NCBI GenBank assembly: GCA_937905825.1
Contig: CALCXM010000192.1
Location: 37,736-101,735, forward strand
Direction: 5' to 3'
Length of the DNA: 64,000 nt
Source: an uncultured bacterium
Lineage (GTDB): Bacteria; Planctomycetota; UBA1135; GCA-002686595
The number at the start of each line of letters is the position of its first letter. The stretch's first letter is position 1. Positions 51,261 through 59,280 of this stretch are shown piece by piece. The notes under the pieces are model-generated. The model saw only the letters and a list, made by a program, of their open reading frames with translations, did no database searches and had not been told where the DNA came from. Both the position numbers and the translations under genes were made by a program.

Positions 51261-51383
51261 CAATACGGTGTCAGACACTCTGTTGTTGTGAATGAACAAG
51301 CAGGTGCCACACAAAACGGCCGAAGGCCGATGTGTGGCACCTGCTTGTTCATTCACAACAACAGAGTGTCTGACACCGTATTG
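51261..51383. mobile_element. 123-bp palindromic element with 53-bp perfect inverted arms
   Basis: The arms 51261-51313 and 51331-51383 are exact reverse complements over 53 bases, including GGTGTCAGACACTCTG and AGGTGCCACACA. The 17-base centre contains CGGCC-GAA-GGCCG, so almost the whole element folds. It lies between the selO 5' end and the DUF1501 3' end, and CAATACGG/CCGTATTG mark its edges. Two such arms in inverted array fit a REPIN/MITE mobilised by a REP-associated tyrosine transposase. No transposase gene is in the window. It may also act as a terminator between the two genes. Confidence 0.75.
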
Positions 51384-51401
51384 CGGCTTGCCGGGTTGCC
51401 G

Positions 51402-52856
51402 CTAGCTGAGCAGTTCCCGAACGACCTCCCCGTGCACGTCGGTCAAGCGCATGTCCCTGCCGGAGAAGCGGACGGTGAGGCGTTCGTGGTCGATGCCGAG
51501 GAGGTGCAGGAGGGTGGCGTGCAGGTCGTACATGGTCATGCGGCCTTCGACGGCGTAGTAGCCGTACTCGTCGGTGGCGCCGTACACGGAACCCGCTTTC
51601 ACGCCACCACCGGCCATCCAGATCGTGTAGCCGTGGGGGTTGTGGTCGCGGCCGTCGGTGCCCTGGGCCATGGGGGTTCGGCCGAATTCGCCGGCCCAGA
51701 GAACGAGGGTGCTCTCGAGCAAACCGCGGGACTTGAGGTCCTTCAACAAGCCAGCGATGGGTTGGTCCACGGCGCGCGCGTTGTTTTCGTGGCCGGTCTT
51801 CAAGCTGTCGTGTTGGTCCCAACGATCGCCGCCGGCGGGGGGGCAGGTGAGTTCGATGAAGCGCACGCCGCGTTCCACCAAGCGCCGGGCCAAGAGGCAT
51901 TGGCGGGCGTAGGTTTGGGTGTGGTGGAAGGGGGCGTCGAAGCCGTAGAGCTTCTTGGTGGCGGCGCTTTCTCCGTCCAAGTCCATCAGGCCGGGAATGG
52001 CGGTTTGCATGCGGAAGGCGAGCTCGTAGTTGCGAATGGCCGCTTCCACTTGGCGGTCGTGATTGAGATCACTCCCGGCTTCGAGGCGCTTGAGCAGGTC
52101 GAGTTTCGAACGTTGCAGGGAAGCGCTCGCTTCCAAGGCTTGAGCGTTTGCCACGGGGTTAGCACCGGTGCGGAAGGTGGAGCCCTGGTAGGCCGCGGGC
52201 AGGAAGCCGCTGCCGAAGTTGTCGATGCCGCCGGGGGGCGTCAGGCCGCCGTTGAGGACCACGTAGCCTGGTAAGTCTTGGGACTCGCTGCCGAGTCCGT
52301 AGGTCACCCAGGAGCCCATGCTTGGACGGCCTTGCAATCCGTGGCCGGTGTGCAGGAAGTAGTTGGCGAAGGTGTGCTCGGGGAACTTGGAAGTCATGGA
52401 GCGCACGACGCACAGGTCGTCCGCGCAGCTGCCCACATGGGGGAAGAGGTCGGAGACGGGCAGGCCCGACTCGCCGTAGCGTTGGAACTTCCAAGGGGAA
52501 GCGAGCACGTTGCCAACATTGTCGAATTGGGTCTTCGGGATCTTCATGCCGATCGGTTGACCGTTCTCGCGGTCGAGCCGGGGCTTGGGATCGAAGGTGT
52601 CCACCTGGGAAGGGCCGCCGTCCATGTAGAGGAAGATGACGCTTTTGGCTTTGGCTGGGTGGTGCAGCTGCGAGAGGGCGCGTTCGCCTATGGGGCGCGC
52701 ACCAAAGCTGTTCTCGGCGAGCAGGCCACTGAGGGCCAGGGCACCGAATCCTTGGGCTCCACCCATTAGAAGCTCGCGGCGGTTGAAGCCTTGACGGTTG
52801 CCGGCGCGCTCGCGGAAGAAGGGCTGCATGGAGGGAGGCGGGTCAGAATGGCTCAT
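51402..52856 (-). CDS. DUF1501 (sulfatase-fold) protein
   Basis: 484 residues from ATG 52856, which overlaps the upstream stop (ATGA). A twin-arginine-like N terminus (FNRRELLMGGAQGFGALALSGLL) suggests Tat export. AKSVIFLYMDGGPSQVDTFDPKP is the DUF1501 signature, and WAGEFGRTPMAQGTDGRDHNPHGYTIWMAGGG is the conserved late block. The fold belongs to the alkaline phosphatase/sulfatase superfamily, but the activity is unknown. In Planctomycetota it is almost always paired with a PSCyt1/DUF1553 gene, as here. Confidence 0.92.
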   Translation of the reverse strand: MSHSDPPPSMQPFFRERAGNRQGFNRRELLMGGAQGFGALALSGLLAENSFGARPIGERALSQLHHPAKAKSVIFLYMDGGPSQVDTFDPKPRLDRENGQPIGMKIPKTQFDNVGNVLASPWKFQRYGESGLPVSDLFPHVGSCADDLCVVRSMTSKFPEHTFANYFLHTGHGLQGRPSMGSWVTYGLGSESQDLPGYVVLNGGLTPPGGIDNFGSGFLPAAYQGSTFRTGANPVANAQALEASASLQRSKLDLLKRLEAGSDLNHDRQVEAAIRNYELAFRMQTAIPGLMDLDGESAATKKLYGFDAPFHHTQTYARQCLLARRLVERGVRFIELTCPPAGGDRWDQHDSLKTGHENNARAVDQPIAGLLKDLKSRGLLESTLVLWAGEFGRTPMAQGTDGRDHNPHGYTIWMAGGGVKAGSVYGATDEYGYYAVEGRMTMYDLHATLLHLLGIDHERLTVRFSGRDMRLTDVHGEVVRELLS

Positions 52857-55800
52857 GGTAGGTACCTGAATTCCTTCATGTTGATCAGGACGTGGCAGAG
52901 CTCTGTCCAGGCTTCTTGTTGCGTGCCGCCCGCCGCGGAGCGCGCGTGGAGGTAGTCGAGGCCAGCGGATTGTTCCTCGGCGCTGGGGGCGCGGCCGAAG
53001 GCGCTTAGGTACATGGATGTGAGTCGCGCTTCCTCGACCGGGCGCGCCGCCTCCCCGAAGACATCCTCCGCGAACAAGCGCTGCGCCCAACGCTCTGCCT
53101 CTTGATGAACGAATGGATCGTTCATCAGCGTGAGCGACTGTGCCGGCACGTTCGAGTTGCCCCGGCGGCCCATGGTCGCGGCGGGGTTGGGGAAGTCGAA
53201 CACGGTCAGGAAGGGCACCGGGAAGTTCCGGCGAACGGAGAGGTACAGGCTGCGCCGTCCGGCTCCATCCAGGGGCCCGCTCGCGCTCGGCTTGCCCCGT
53301 CCGTCGGAGAACTCGTTGAGGTGCACGGGGATGCTCGGGCCGAAGAGAGTCGGGTCCAAAGTGCCTGAAACCGCAAGGATCGTGTCGCGCAGAGCCTCCG
53401 CATCCAAGCGCTGAACGGGCATGCGGTGCAGCAACAGATTGTCGGGATCCACCTGTTGGGCATCCGCATTCAAAGCGCTCGACATGGCGTAAGTCCGCGA
53501 AAGCACCAACCTGCGCAGCAGCGCCTTGGTAGACCAACCATTCTGAATGAGCGCTTGCGCCAGATGATCCAGCAGCTCCGGATGACTGGGCGGCGAACCC
53601 ATCGCCCCAAAGTCGTCCACGCTTGCAACGATGCCGCGACCGAAGGTGTGGTGCCAGATGCGGTTGGCCCAGACCCTTGGCAGGAATGGGTTCGAGTCGG
53701 AAGTCACCATCTTGGCAAGTTCCAACCGGCCACTGCCCTGTTGAATCGGAGCCGCATTCCCTTCACCGAGAGCGCTGAGGAAACGCCGAGGAATGACGTC
53801 CCCGGGAGTGGAGGCATTGCCGCGCAGGAGCAGGTTCTCGTCCACTCCGCTGCCTTCGAGCATCACCGGGGCCGTGTGGGACGTCAACTCGTGCGGGAGC
53901 GTCAAAGCCCCGAGCTCGCGACAGTATTCCGCACTCGCCGCCCTGTACTCAGGGCCACGAAAGGGGAACAGCTTGGGGTGTTGCAGGACCCAATCGAAGA
54001 GCGCCAAATCGATCGACGGCTGGTTGTTGAATCCCACGTTGCGCGCCATCTGCACAAAGTCCACGGGGCCCCAAGCGAGTTCGGGTTTCCGGACGACGCC
54101 TTGCTGGTACCCGGCGACTGCGAAGCTCGGTTCTGCCTCTTGCCGAGGGCTGAACTCCAGGTGCACCCGGTGTCCGACATAGTCCCCTAGGTCCAAGTGC
54201 ATCCATTGAAAGGACCCACCCGTGTGGACACTCTTGCAGAGAGCTCCATGCAGGGGCCCGCGAATGAGCCGGTGTCCGTCCACGGCGGCATAGACGAATC
54301 CCTGACCGCGCACGAGCACACTCAACTCGGGCTGCTCGAGCACGAAGGTCTCCGTGCGGAACATACGACCGGGCAAGATGCCATCGGTGGCCGTCGGTTC
54401 TACCTGGTCGCCCGCTGCAGACTCGATGCGATTCCAGAAGGGATCAAAGTGAACGGCGGGCCGACCGAGCACGCCCGTCACGGCGGACTTTGGATTGTCG
54501 CCGAGTAGGAACGTTCGAGTTGAGAGAGAGCTCTCGCCAGCGCTGAAGCCGTCCTGCAGCAGGATTGGCCTGTCCAGTTTGTCGTGACTGAACAGGGTCG
54601 TTGGTTCCGCAGGGGTCACGATCCTGCGAGCGGGGGGTGAAGTTTGCAGGAGCCCGTGCAAGGGGTGGTTCAACTGATCGGCGGCAAGGATCCATTCGTC
54701 GACCCAAGCGCGAAGATCTGTCGCGTCCAGTTCCGCCTCGGCGGCCAGTCGTTCAAGCTCTTGCATGTCCACCGTTCGTCCGGCCTGATCCTCTGCCTCT
54801 GGCGCTGACAGGCTGTCCACATACTGCCGAGCCAGCTCTTGATAGGGGAGGCGACTCTCCACCACGTCGCGCAGCGTCCCATGAATGAGGGACCGGAAAA
54901 TCGGCCGATAGCGGGTTTGGAGTTCGCTCAGCTGTTGGGCGACCTGCTGCTCGATGAGCTGAGTTTCAAAGCGTGCCTGACGGTAGCTGCCACCCATCAC
55001 AAATCCGGAAAGCGCGTAGAAGTCCTCGTCCGTGATCGGATCGAACTTGTGATCGTGACAGCGCGCGCAAGCGACGGTCAAGCCGAGGAAGGCCCGTGAG
55101 AAGACGTCCACCTGACCCGCGACGCGATCGGTTTCATCGGCGCGAATGTCCACGGGGGAGTGCGCTCCGTCTCCGAGGAACCAGAAGCCGGTTCCGAGCA
55201 GGGACTCGTCGAATTCCCCGGCGGAACTCATGCGCGGCTCTTCCAGCAAGTCGCCCGCGATGTGCTCTTGCACAAAGCGATCGAAGGGCACGTCGGAGTT
55301 GAACGCGCGCACGACATAGTCACGGTACTGATGAGCGTTCGGGATCACGAAGTCGAACTCGTGGCCGCGGGTCTCCGCGTAGCGCATGAGGTCCAGCCAG
55401 TGCCGGCCCCAACGTTCGCCGAAGTGCGGGGAGTGGAGCAATTCATCCACCAGGGCTGCGCGGGCTTGCGGGGAGCTGTCCTTCGCAAACTTCCGCACGG
55501 TTTCAGGATCCGGCGGCAACCCGACCAAGGTGAAGTGCACGCGCCGCAACCATGCCGACGCTTGTGCTTCAGGCGCTGGCAGCAGGCCTTCCCGTTCCAA
55601 TCGATCGAGGATGAAACGATCTACAGCATCCCGCGGCCAAGCACTTTGCGATGAGGGAACTGCGGGTTGTGTGAGCGACTGAAACGACCAATGCTGCTTG
55701 CGTGCCTCGAGGTCGAAGGAGGACTCCTGGCTGGACGCTTGCGTTCCCTCGGGGAGTTGCGCGCCGCCGTTCACCCAGCGCACCAAGTCTTCGATTTGTT

Positions 55801-56224
55801 GCGCGTCGAGTTTCTTGCGCGGTGGCATCTGCAGGTCGTCGTCCAGGTACTGCACCGCCTGAATCAAGCGACTGCCGGTCCGGTCCCCAGGGACGATCAC
55901 CGCGCCACCATCGCCCCCGGCCAGAATGGCGCCGGGGGAATCCAATCGAAGCCCGCCCTTTTGCTTCTTCCCCCCGTGACAACCCACGCAATGCTCGGCG
56001 AAGAGCGGGCGAATCTTGTTCTCAAAGAACTCCAGCTTGTCGTGCTGGGTCGGACTCGCTTGCAGGCTCGGAGCCGCGAGCAGAATGCAAACCATGCCGA
56101 TGATGAGCACGGGCAGCCGTCCTAGAAGCTTCCATGGAAGAGTGCGATGCCCGCCGTCACAAACGGATTCGCGGTCTATGGCTTGTCGAATGCCCGCTCG
56201 GAAACCTCTCCCGGTCCCCCTCAT
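52853..56224 (-). CDS. PSCyt1-DUF1549-DUF1553 cytochrome-type protein
   Basis: 1123 residues. After a hydrophobic N terminus comes a c-type cytochrome motif C79-VGCH (PSCyt1), then DUF1549 (SAWLRRVHFTLVGLPPDPETV, HWLDLMRYAETRGHEFDF) and DUF1553 at the end (RVWANRIWHHTFGRGIVAS, LMNDPFVHQEAERWAQRL). A concanavalin-like insert separates the two DUFs. It is the planctomycete-specific secreted haem protein; its reaction is unknown. Both ends overlap neighbours by ATGA, so it is the middle gene of a three-gene operon. Confidence 0.93.
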   Translation of the reverse strand: MRGTGRGFRAGIRQAIDRESVCDGGHRTLPWKLLGRLPVLIIGMVCILLAAPSLQASPTQHDKLEFFENKIRPLFAEHCVGCHGGKKQKGGLRLDSPGAILAGGDGGAVIVPGDRTGSRLIQAVQYLDDDLQMPPRKKLDAQQIEDLVRWVNGGAQLPEGTQASSQESSFDLEARKQHWSFQSLTQPAVPSSQSAWPRDAVDRFILDRLEREGLLPAPEAQASAWLRRVHFTLVGLPPDPETVRKFAKDSSPQARAALVDELLHSPHFGERWGRHWLDLMRYAETRGHEFDFVIPNAHQYRDYVVRAFNSDVPFDRFVQEHIAGDLLEEPRMSSAGEFDESLLGTGFWFLGDGAHSPVDIRADETDRVAGQVDVFSRAFLGLTVACARCHDHKFDPITDEDFYALSGFVMGGSYRQARFETQLIEQQVAQQLSELQTRYRPIFRSLIHGTLRDVVESRLPYQELARQYVDSLSAPEAEDQAGRTVDMQELERLAAEAELDATDLRAWVDEWILAADQLNHPLHGLLQTSPPARRIVTPAEPTTLFSHDKLDRPILLQDGFSAGESSLSTRTFLLGDNPKSAVTGVLGRPAVHFDPFWNRIESAAGDQVEPTATDGILPGRMFRTETFVLEQPELSVLVRGQGFVYAAVDGHRLIRGPLHGALCKSVHTGGSFQWMHLDLGDYVGHRVHLEFSPRQEAEPSFAVAGYQQGVVRKPELAWGPVDFVQMARNVGFNNQPSIDLALFDWVLQHPKLFPFRGPEYRAASAEYCRELGALTLPHELTSHTAPVMLEGSGVDENLLLRGNASTPGDVIPRRFLSALGEGNAAPIQQGSGRLELAKMVTSDSNPFLPRVWANRIWHHTFGRGIVASVDDFGAMGSPPSHPELLDHLAQALIQNGWSTKALLRRLVLSRTYAMSSALNADAQQVDPDNLLLHRMPVQRLDAEALRDTILAVSGTLDPTLFGPSIPVHLNEFSDGRGKPSASGPLDGAGRRSLYLSVRRNFPVPFLTVFDFPNPAATMGRRGNSNVPAQSLTLMNDPFVHQEAERWAQRLFAEDVFGEAARPVEEARLTSMYLSAFGRAPSAEEQSAGLDYLHARSAAGGTQQEAWTELCHVLINMKEFRYLP

Positions 56225-58416
56225 GGCTTACTGAACGCAACCCAGCTCATGCCGCCGGCGGGAACGGTCACGGTAACCACTAAAGACCAATCCCGCTCCA
56301 GCTTGTGAACGCCAAGGTCTGTGTCCGGTCCACGCAGCTGCGCCTCGTCGGTGAGCCCGGTGTAGTAGAGCGGAATCTTTAGCTGCTTGGTGACCTCTTC
56401 CTCGAGCGGATTGAACACCACCAACATCCCACACTCCGCGAGCTTCGGATTGACGTGCAAGGCCCAGTCGAGATCGCGCCCATCGGCGCGACGCCCGTGG
56501 ATGATGTCGCTCTCGAGAATGTCCCGGTGCTGCTTGAACCACGCGACCCAACCTTGCACCAGTTGCTTGGTGGCCTCCGTGTCGTACAAACGCCGACCCC
56601 GGTAGACCGCTTGCACCCCGAACCCCAGATTGCTTTGCAGCATCCGTTCGTAGTGATCGCGATGTTCGTCCAAGGGTTCGATAGTCGCCGCGGCCCCGCC
56701 CCCGTGGTACTGAGTCAGGGGCACGAACATCCAACCCATGGACGGCGTCTTGGTCCACGTGCCGTCGAAGATGTTCTGGCGCGTGTGGATGACTTGCTGG
56801 GCCCGCGGCAGGCTCCAGTTCACTTCTCGATAGCCCATGCCCGACTCGTTCGCTCCTACAAAGAAGTAGTAGTCCGGCACGCGCAAGTAGACACCGCGGG
56901 AGCGCAACCAACGGTAGAAGTCAGCGATGATGTTCCATTGAACCCATTGGCTGTCGTCCAATCCGCGTTGCAATGGAGGGCGCGCGGCGGCGTCCGTGTC
57001 GCCTGGGTAACTGCCGTCGTGGGTGAATTGCAGGAAGCCCGTGGCTTCAAAGAAGGCGCGTAGCTTGCGGAAGTAGTCTTGGCCCCAATCGGACGCCAGA
57101 GCGGGCGCGTAGCCGAAGGTTTGGCCGCCGGGATCACCGGTTTCGGGATGGATGCAGTTGTCGCTGTCTGGCGCAATGCGGCGGCTCGCTAGCAAAGAGT
57201 AGCCGCCCAAGTGCACGCCCTTTTCTTTCGCGTAGAGGGCCAGGGCCGCGAACTTCCCATGGTTCTCGGGACTCGCGTTCTCCATGCTCAAGCCGCTTCC
57301 AAAGGAAAGGCTCACCATCTCGAAGCCACACTCCGCCGCCTGGTCGATGGCCGTGCGCACCACTTCCGGTTCCGTGGAAACCACATGCAGAATCAACGGG
57401 TTCTCCGTGGCCCACGGCGCGAGGGTACGCACCATCTTGCGACGCGCGAGTCCCCGCCGTTCGCGGTCGCTGGAGTCCATCAACAACTCGTAAGCGCGAA
57501 TGCCTTCGAAGCTGGCTCCCGCACTCAGCAAGACATCCGGTCCCCACAGCGGTTCCACCACGAGGCGACACGGCGTCTTGAGCAAGTAGTTGACTTGGCT
57601 TTTAAACTCGGGTTCCGGGCGCCAGTGAATGCTTTGCACCATGGAGTTCTCCGGAACGAACCCACCGAAGGAGTAGTCGGTTTCCACGTGCAGGGTGCGC
57701 GGATTTGGAAGGCCCACTCCTTCGCGCGCTTCCACGAAATTTGCGTTCTCGACGATGGAGAGCTCTTCCGTGGTGACGCGGTCGAGCTCAATCACGCGCG
57801 CTCCACCATTGCGAACTTCGACCCACTTGGAAAAGAGCGGGAGGCCGTCGTAGAGTTCGTAGTGCACGAAAACTTCGACCCCCGCGAGTTCCGGAAGCGT
57901 CGCTGGAGGAACAAAGCGCAGGGCCAGGTGCTTGCCCGTGGGAGGCCAGACAGCGCCGGGGGCGTGATGCCTGACCCGCGGCCAAGCCAAGCGCTCATCG
58001 ATCGGGCCAAGCGCGTGATCTTGATACAGCCAAGCCTTCGGATCGTTCTTCAAGTCATCGATCCAGGACTCCAAAAGGAACGCGCGGTTGGGCTGGCCAA
58101 CCAATCCACCAACTGCGTGGGGCTCACCATCGATCGTCAGGCGCGCTTCGGGATTCACCGCGCGCAGCAGGGATTGACCTGTAGACAAGTCGTCCAAGCC
58201 GATGCAAGCGAGGTTTGGCGTGACTTGCCAAGTCCTGCGCACCAAACCATTCGCGAGCGTCAATCGGGACCCACCCGAAAGGGTCTGCAGTTGCGCTGCG
58301 TAGGGGCTTCCATCCAGCAACCAGTCCCCGGAAGGGACGTTTGGTGGGGGAGCGCCGTGGCTGGTTGCGCAAAGGAGAACGAGGGAAAGAGCTGCTAGCG
58401 TGGGGGGACGGTGCAT
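56221..58416 (-). CDS. Alpha-galactosidase-like (GH36/GH27-related) secreted protein
   Basis: 731 residues with a signal peptide (LSLVLLCATSHG). Residues ~25-300 form a beta-sandwich (LANGLVRRTWQVTPNLACIGL) and ~330-640 a TIM-barrel-like region with GFEMVSLSFGSGL, ASDWGQDYFRKLRAFFE and LQFTHDGSYPGD, which look like the first and second catalytic aspartates of the GH36 clan. A C-terminal beta domain follows. It probably acts on an alpha-linked galactoside, but the sugar cannot be read. It leads the operon with PSCyt1 and DUF1501, an arrangement that suggests breakdown of an exported or environmental polysaccharide. Confidence 0.65.
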   Translation of the reverse strand: MHRPPTLAALSLVLLCATSHGAPPPNVPSGDWLLDGSPYAAQLQTLSGGSRLTLANGLVRRTWQVTPNLACIGLDDLSTGQSLLRAVNPEARLTIDGEPHAVGGLVGQPNRAFLLESWIDDLKNDPKAWLYQDHALGPIDERLAWPRVRHHAPGAVWPPTGKHLALRFVPPATLPELAGVEVFVHYELYDGLPLFSKWVEVRNGGARVIELDRVTTEELSIVENANFVEAREGVGLPNPRTLHVETDYSFGGFVPENSMVQSIHWRPEPEFKSQVNYLLKTPCRLVVEPLWGPDVLLSAGASFEGIRAYELLMDSSDRERRGLARRKMVRTLAPWATENPLILHVVSTEPEVVRTAIDQAAECGFEMVSLSFGSGLSMENASPENHGKFAALALYAKEKGVHLGGYSLLASRRIAPDSDNCIHPETGDPGGQTFGYAPALASDWGQDYFRKLRAFFEATGFLQFTHDGSYPGDTDAAARPPLQRGLDDSQWVQWNIIADFYRWLRSRGVYLRVPDYYFFVGANESGMGYREVNWSLPRAQQVIHTRQNIFDGTWTKTPSMGWMFVPLTQYHGGGAAATIEPLDEHRDHYERMLQSNLGFGVQAVYRGRRLYDTEATKQLVQGWVAWFKQHRDILESDIIHGRRADGRDLDWALHVNPKLAECGMLVVFNPLEEEVTKQLKIPLYYTGLTDEAQLRGPDTDLGVHKLERDWSLVVTVTVPAGGMSWVAFSKP

Positions 58417-58511
58417 GCCCGCATCCTAGCATTCATGGACGCCCGCGCACCTTCTTGTTGTTCCCCGACTGGTCGTCCAATGGCCCGCCGCTGTCGGATG
58501 CCCGTGGAGAC

Positions 58512-59099
58512 CTAGCTGCCGCTTTTCGAACTCGCCAGCGCGCTTTCGATCGCGCTACGCAATTCTTTGCTCGTGGGCTCAACCGGCGACGCGTAGAAGG
58601 CAAGGACCTTGCCATCCCGATTCACGAGGTACTTGCCGAAATTCCAGCCGGGCAAGTTGCCGGTTGCCTTGCCGAGGAATTGATAGATGGGCGACTGGTC
58701 CTCGCCTACCTTCACGTTTGTCTTGGCGAAGAGCGGAAAGCTGACCTCGTAGTTCTCCGTGCAGAACGTTCGGATCTCAACGGCGGTTGGAAATTCTTGT
58801 CCGCCAAAGTCGCCGCTGGGGAATCCGAGAACGCTGAAGCCTTGGTAGGCGTACTGCTCTTGAAGCGTTTGCAGCCCTTCGTATTGAGAAGTGAAGCCGC
58901 ACTTGCTCGCCGTGTTGACGACCAGCACGACCTTCCCCTCGTAGACGCTCAAGGGCTGATCGGCTCCATTGAGGTCGGTCGCGTTGAGCGCGTAAAAACT
59001 GCCCGCCGCAGCCGTCGCGTCCAATTCAACGTGGTCCGTGGTCAGACCGGAGCAGGCGCCGAGGAGCGGGAGGAGCAGGGCCAGGATGCGCTTGTTCAT
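58512..59099 (-). CDS. Glutathione peroxidase family lipoprotein
   Basis: 195 residues from ATG 59099 with a lipobox (LLGAC, C16). The catalytic cysteine is C67 in NTASKCGFTSQ. The second motif, GFPSGDFGGQEFP, keeps the Gln but lacks the usual CNQF, and NFGKYLVNRDG carries the Trp region. It would reduce peroxides using thiols at the outer or inner membrane. A selenocysteine is not used (TGC). It is convergent with nothing and divergent from the lamin-tail gene. Confidence 0.9.
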   Translation of the reverse strand: MNKRILALLLPLLGACSGLTTDHVELDATAAAGSFYALNATDLNGADQPLSVYEGKVVLVVNTASKCGFTSQYEGLQTLQEQYAYQGFSVLGFPSGDFGGQEFPTAVEIRTFCTENYEVSFPLFAKTNVKVGEDQSPIYQFLGKATGNLPGWNFGKYLVNRDGKVLAFYASPVEPTSKELRSAIESALASSKSGS

Positions 59100-59280
59100 G
59101 GGGGCAGGGTACAGGCTTTTGGGTTGGCTCGGTACACCGCGCGAAGGAACAAGGCGCCATGGCCACAAGAAAGCGTCGAGAGCAAGTGGCCGAAAGGCGG
59201 GGCGAGCGTCTGCGAACTTGGACAGTGAATGCCCGCGGCAATCACTGGGACCTGTTGACGACTTCTTACCCAATCGACCT

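Noticed and set aside
51110..51356. An N-terminal extension of SelO to an ATG at 51356
   Set aside because: The extra residues come from the palindromic element and a Pro/Arg-rich stretch without family similarity; total length would exceed the family.
58512..59099. Selenocysteine glutathione peroxidase
   Set aside because: The active-site codon is TGC (Cys), and no in-frame TGA occurs before the stop.
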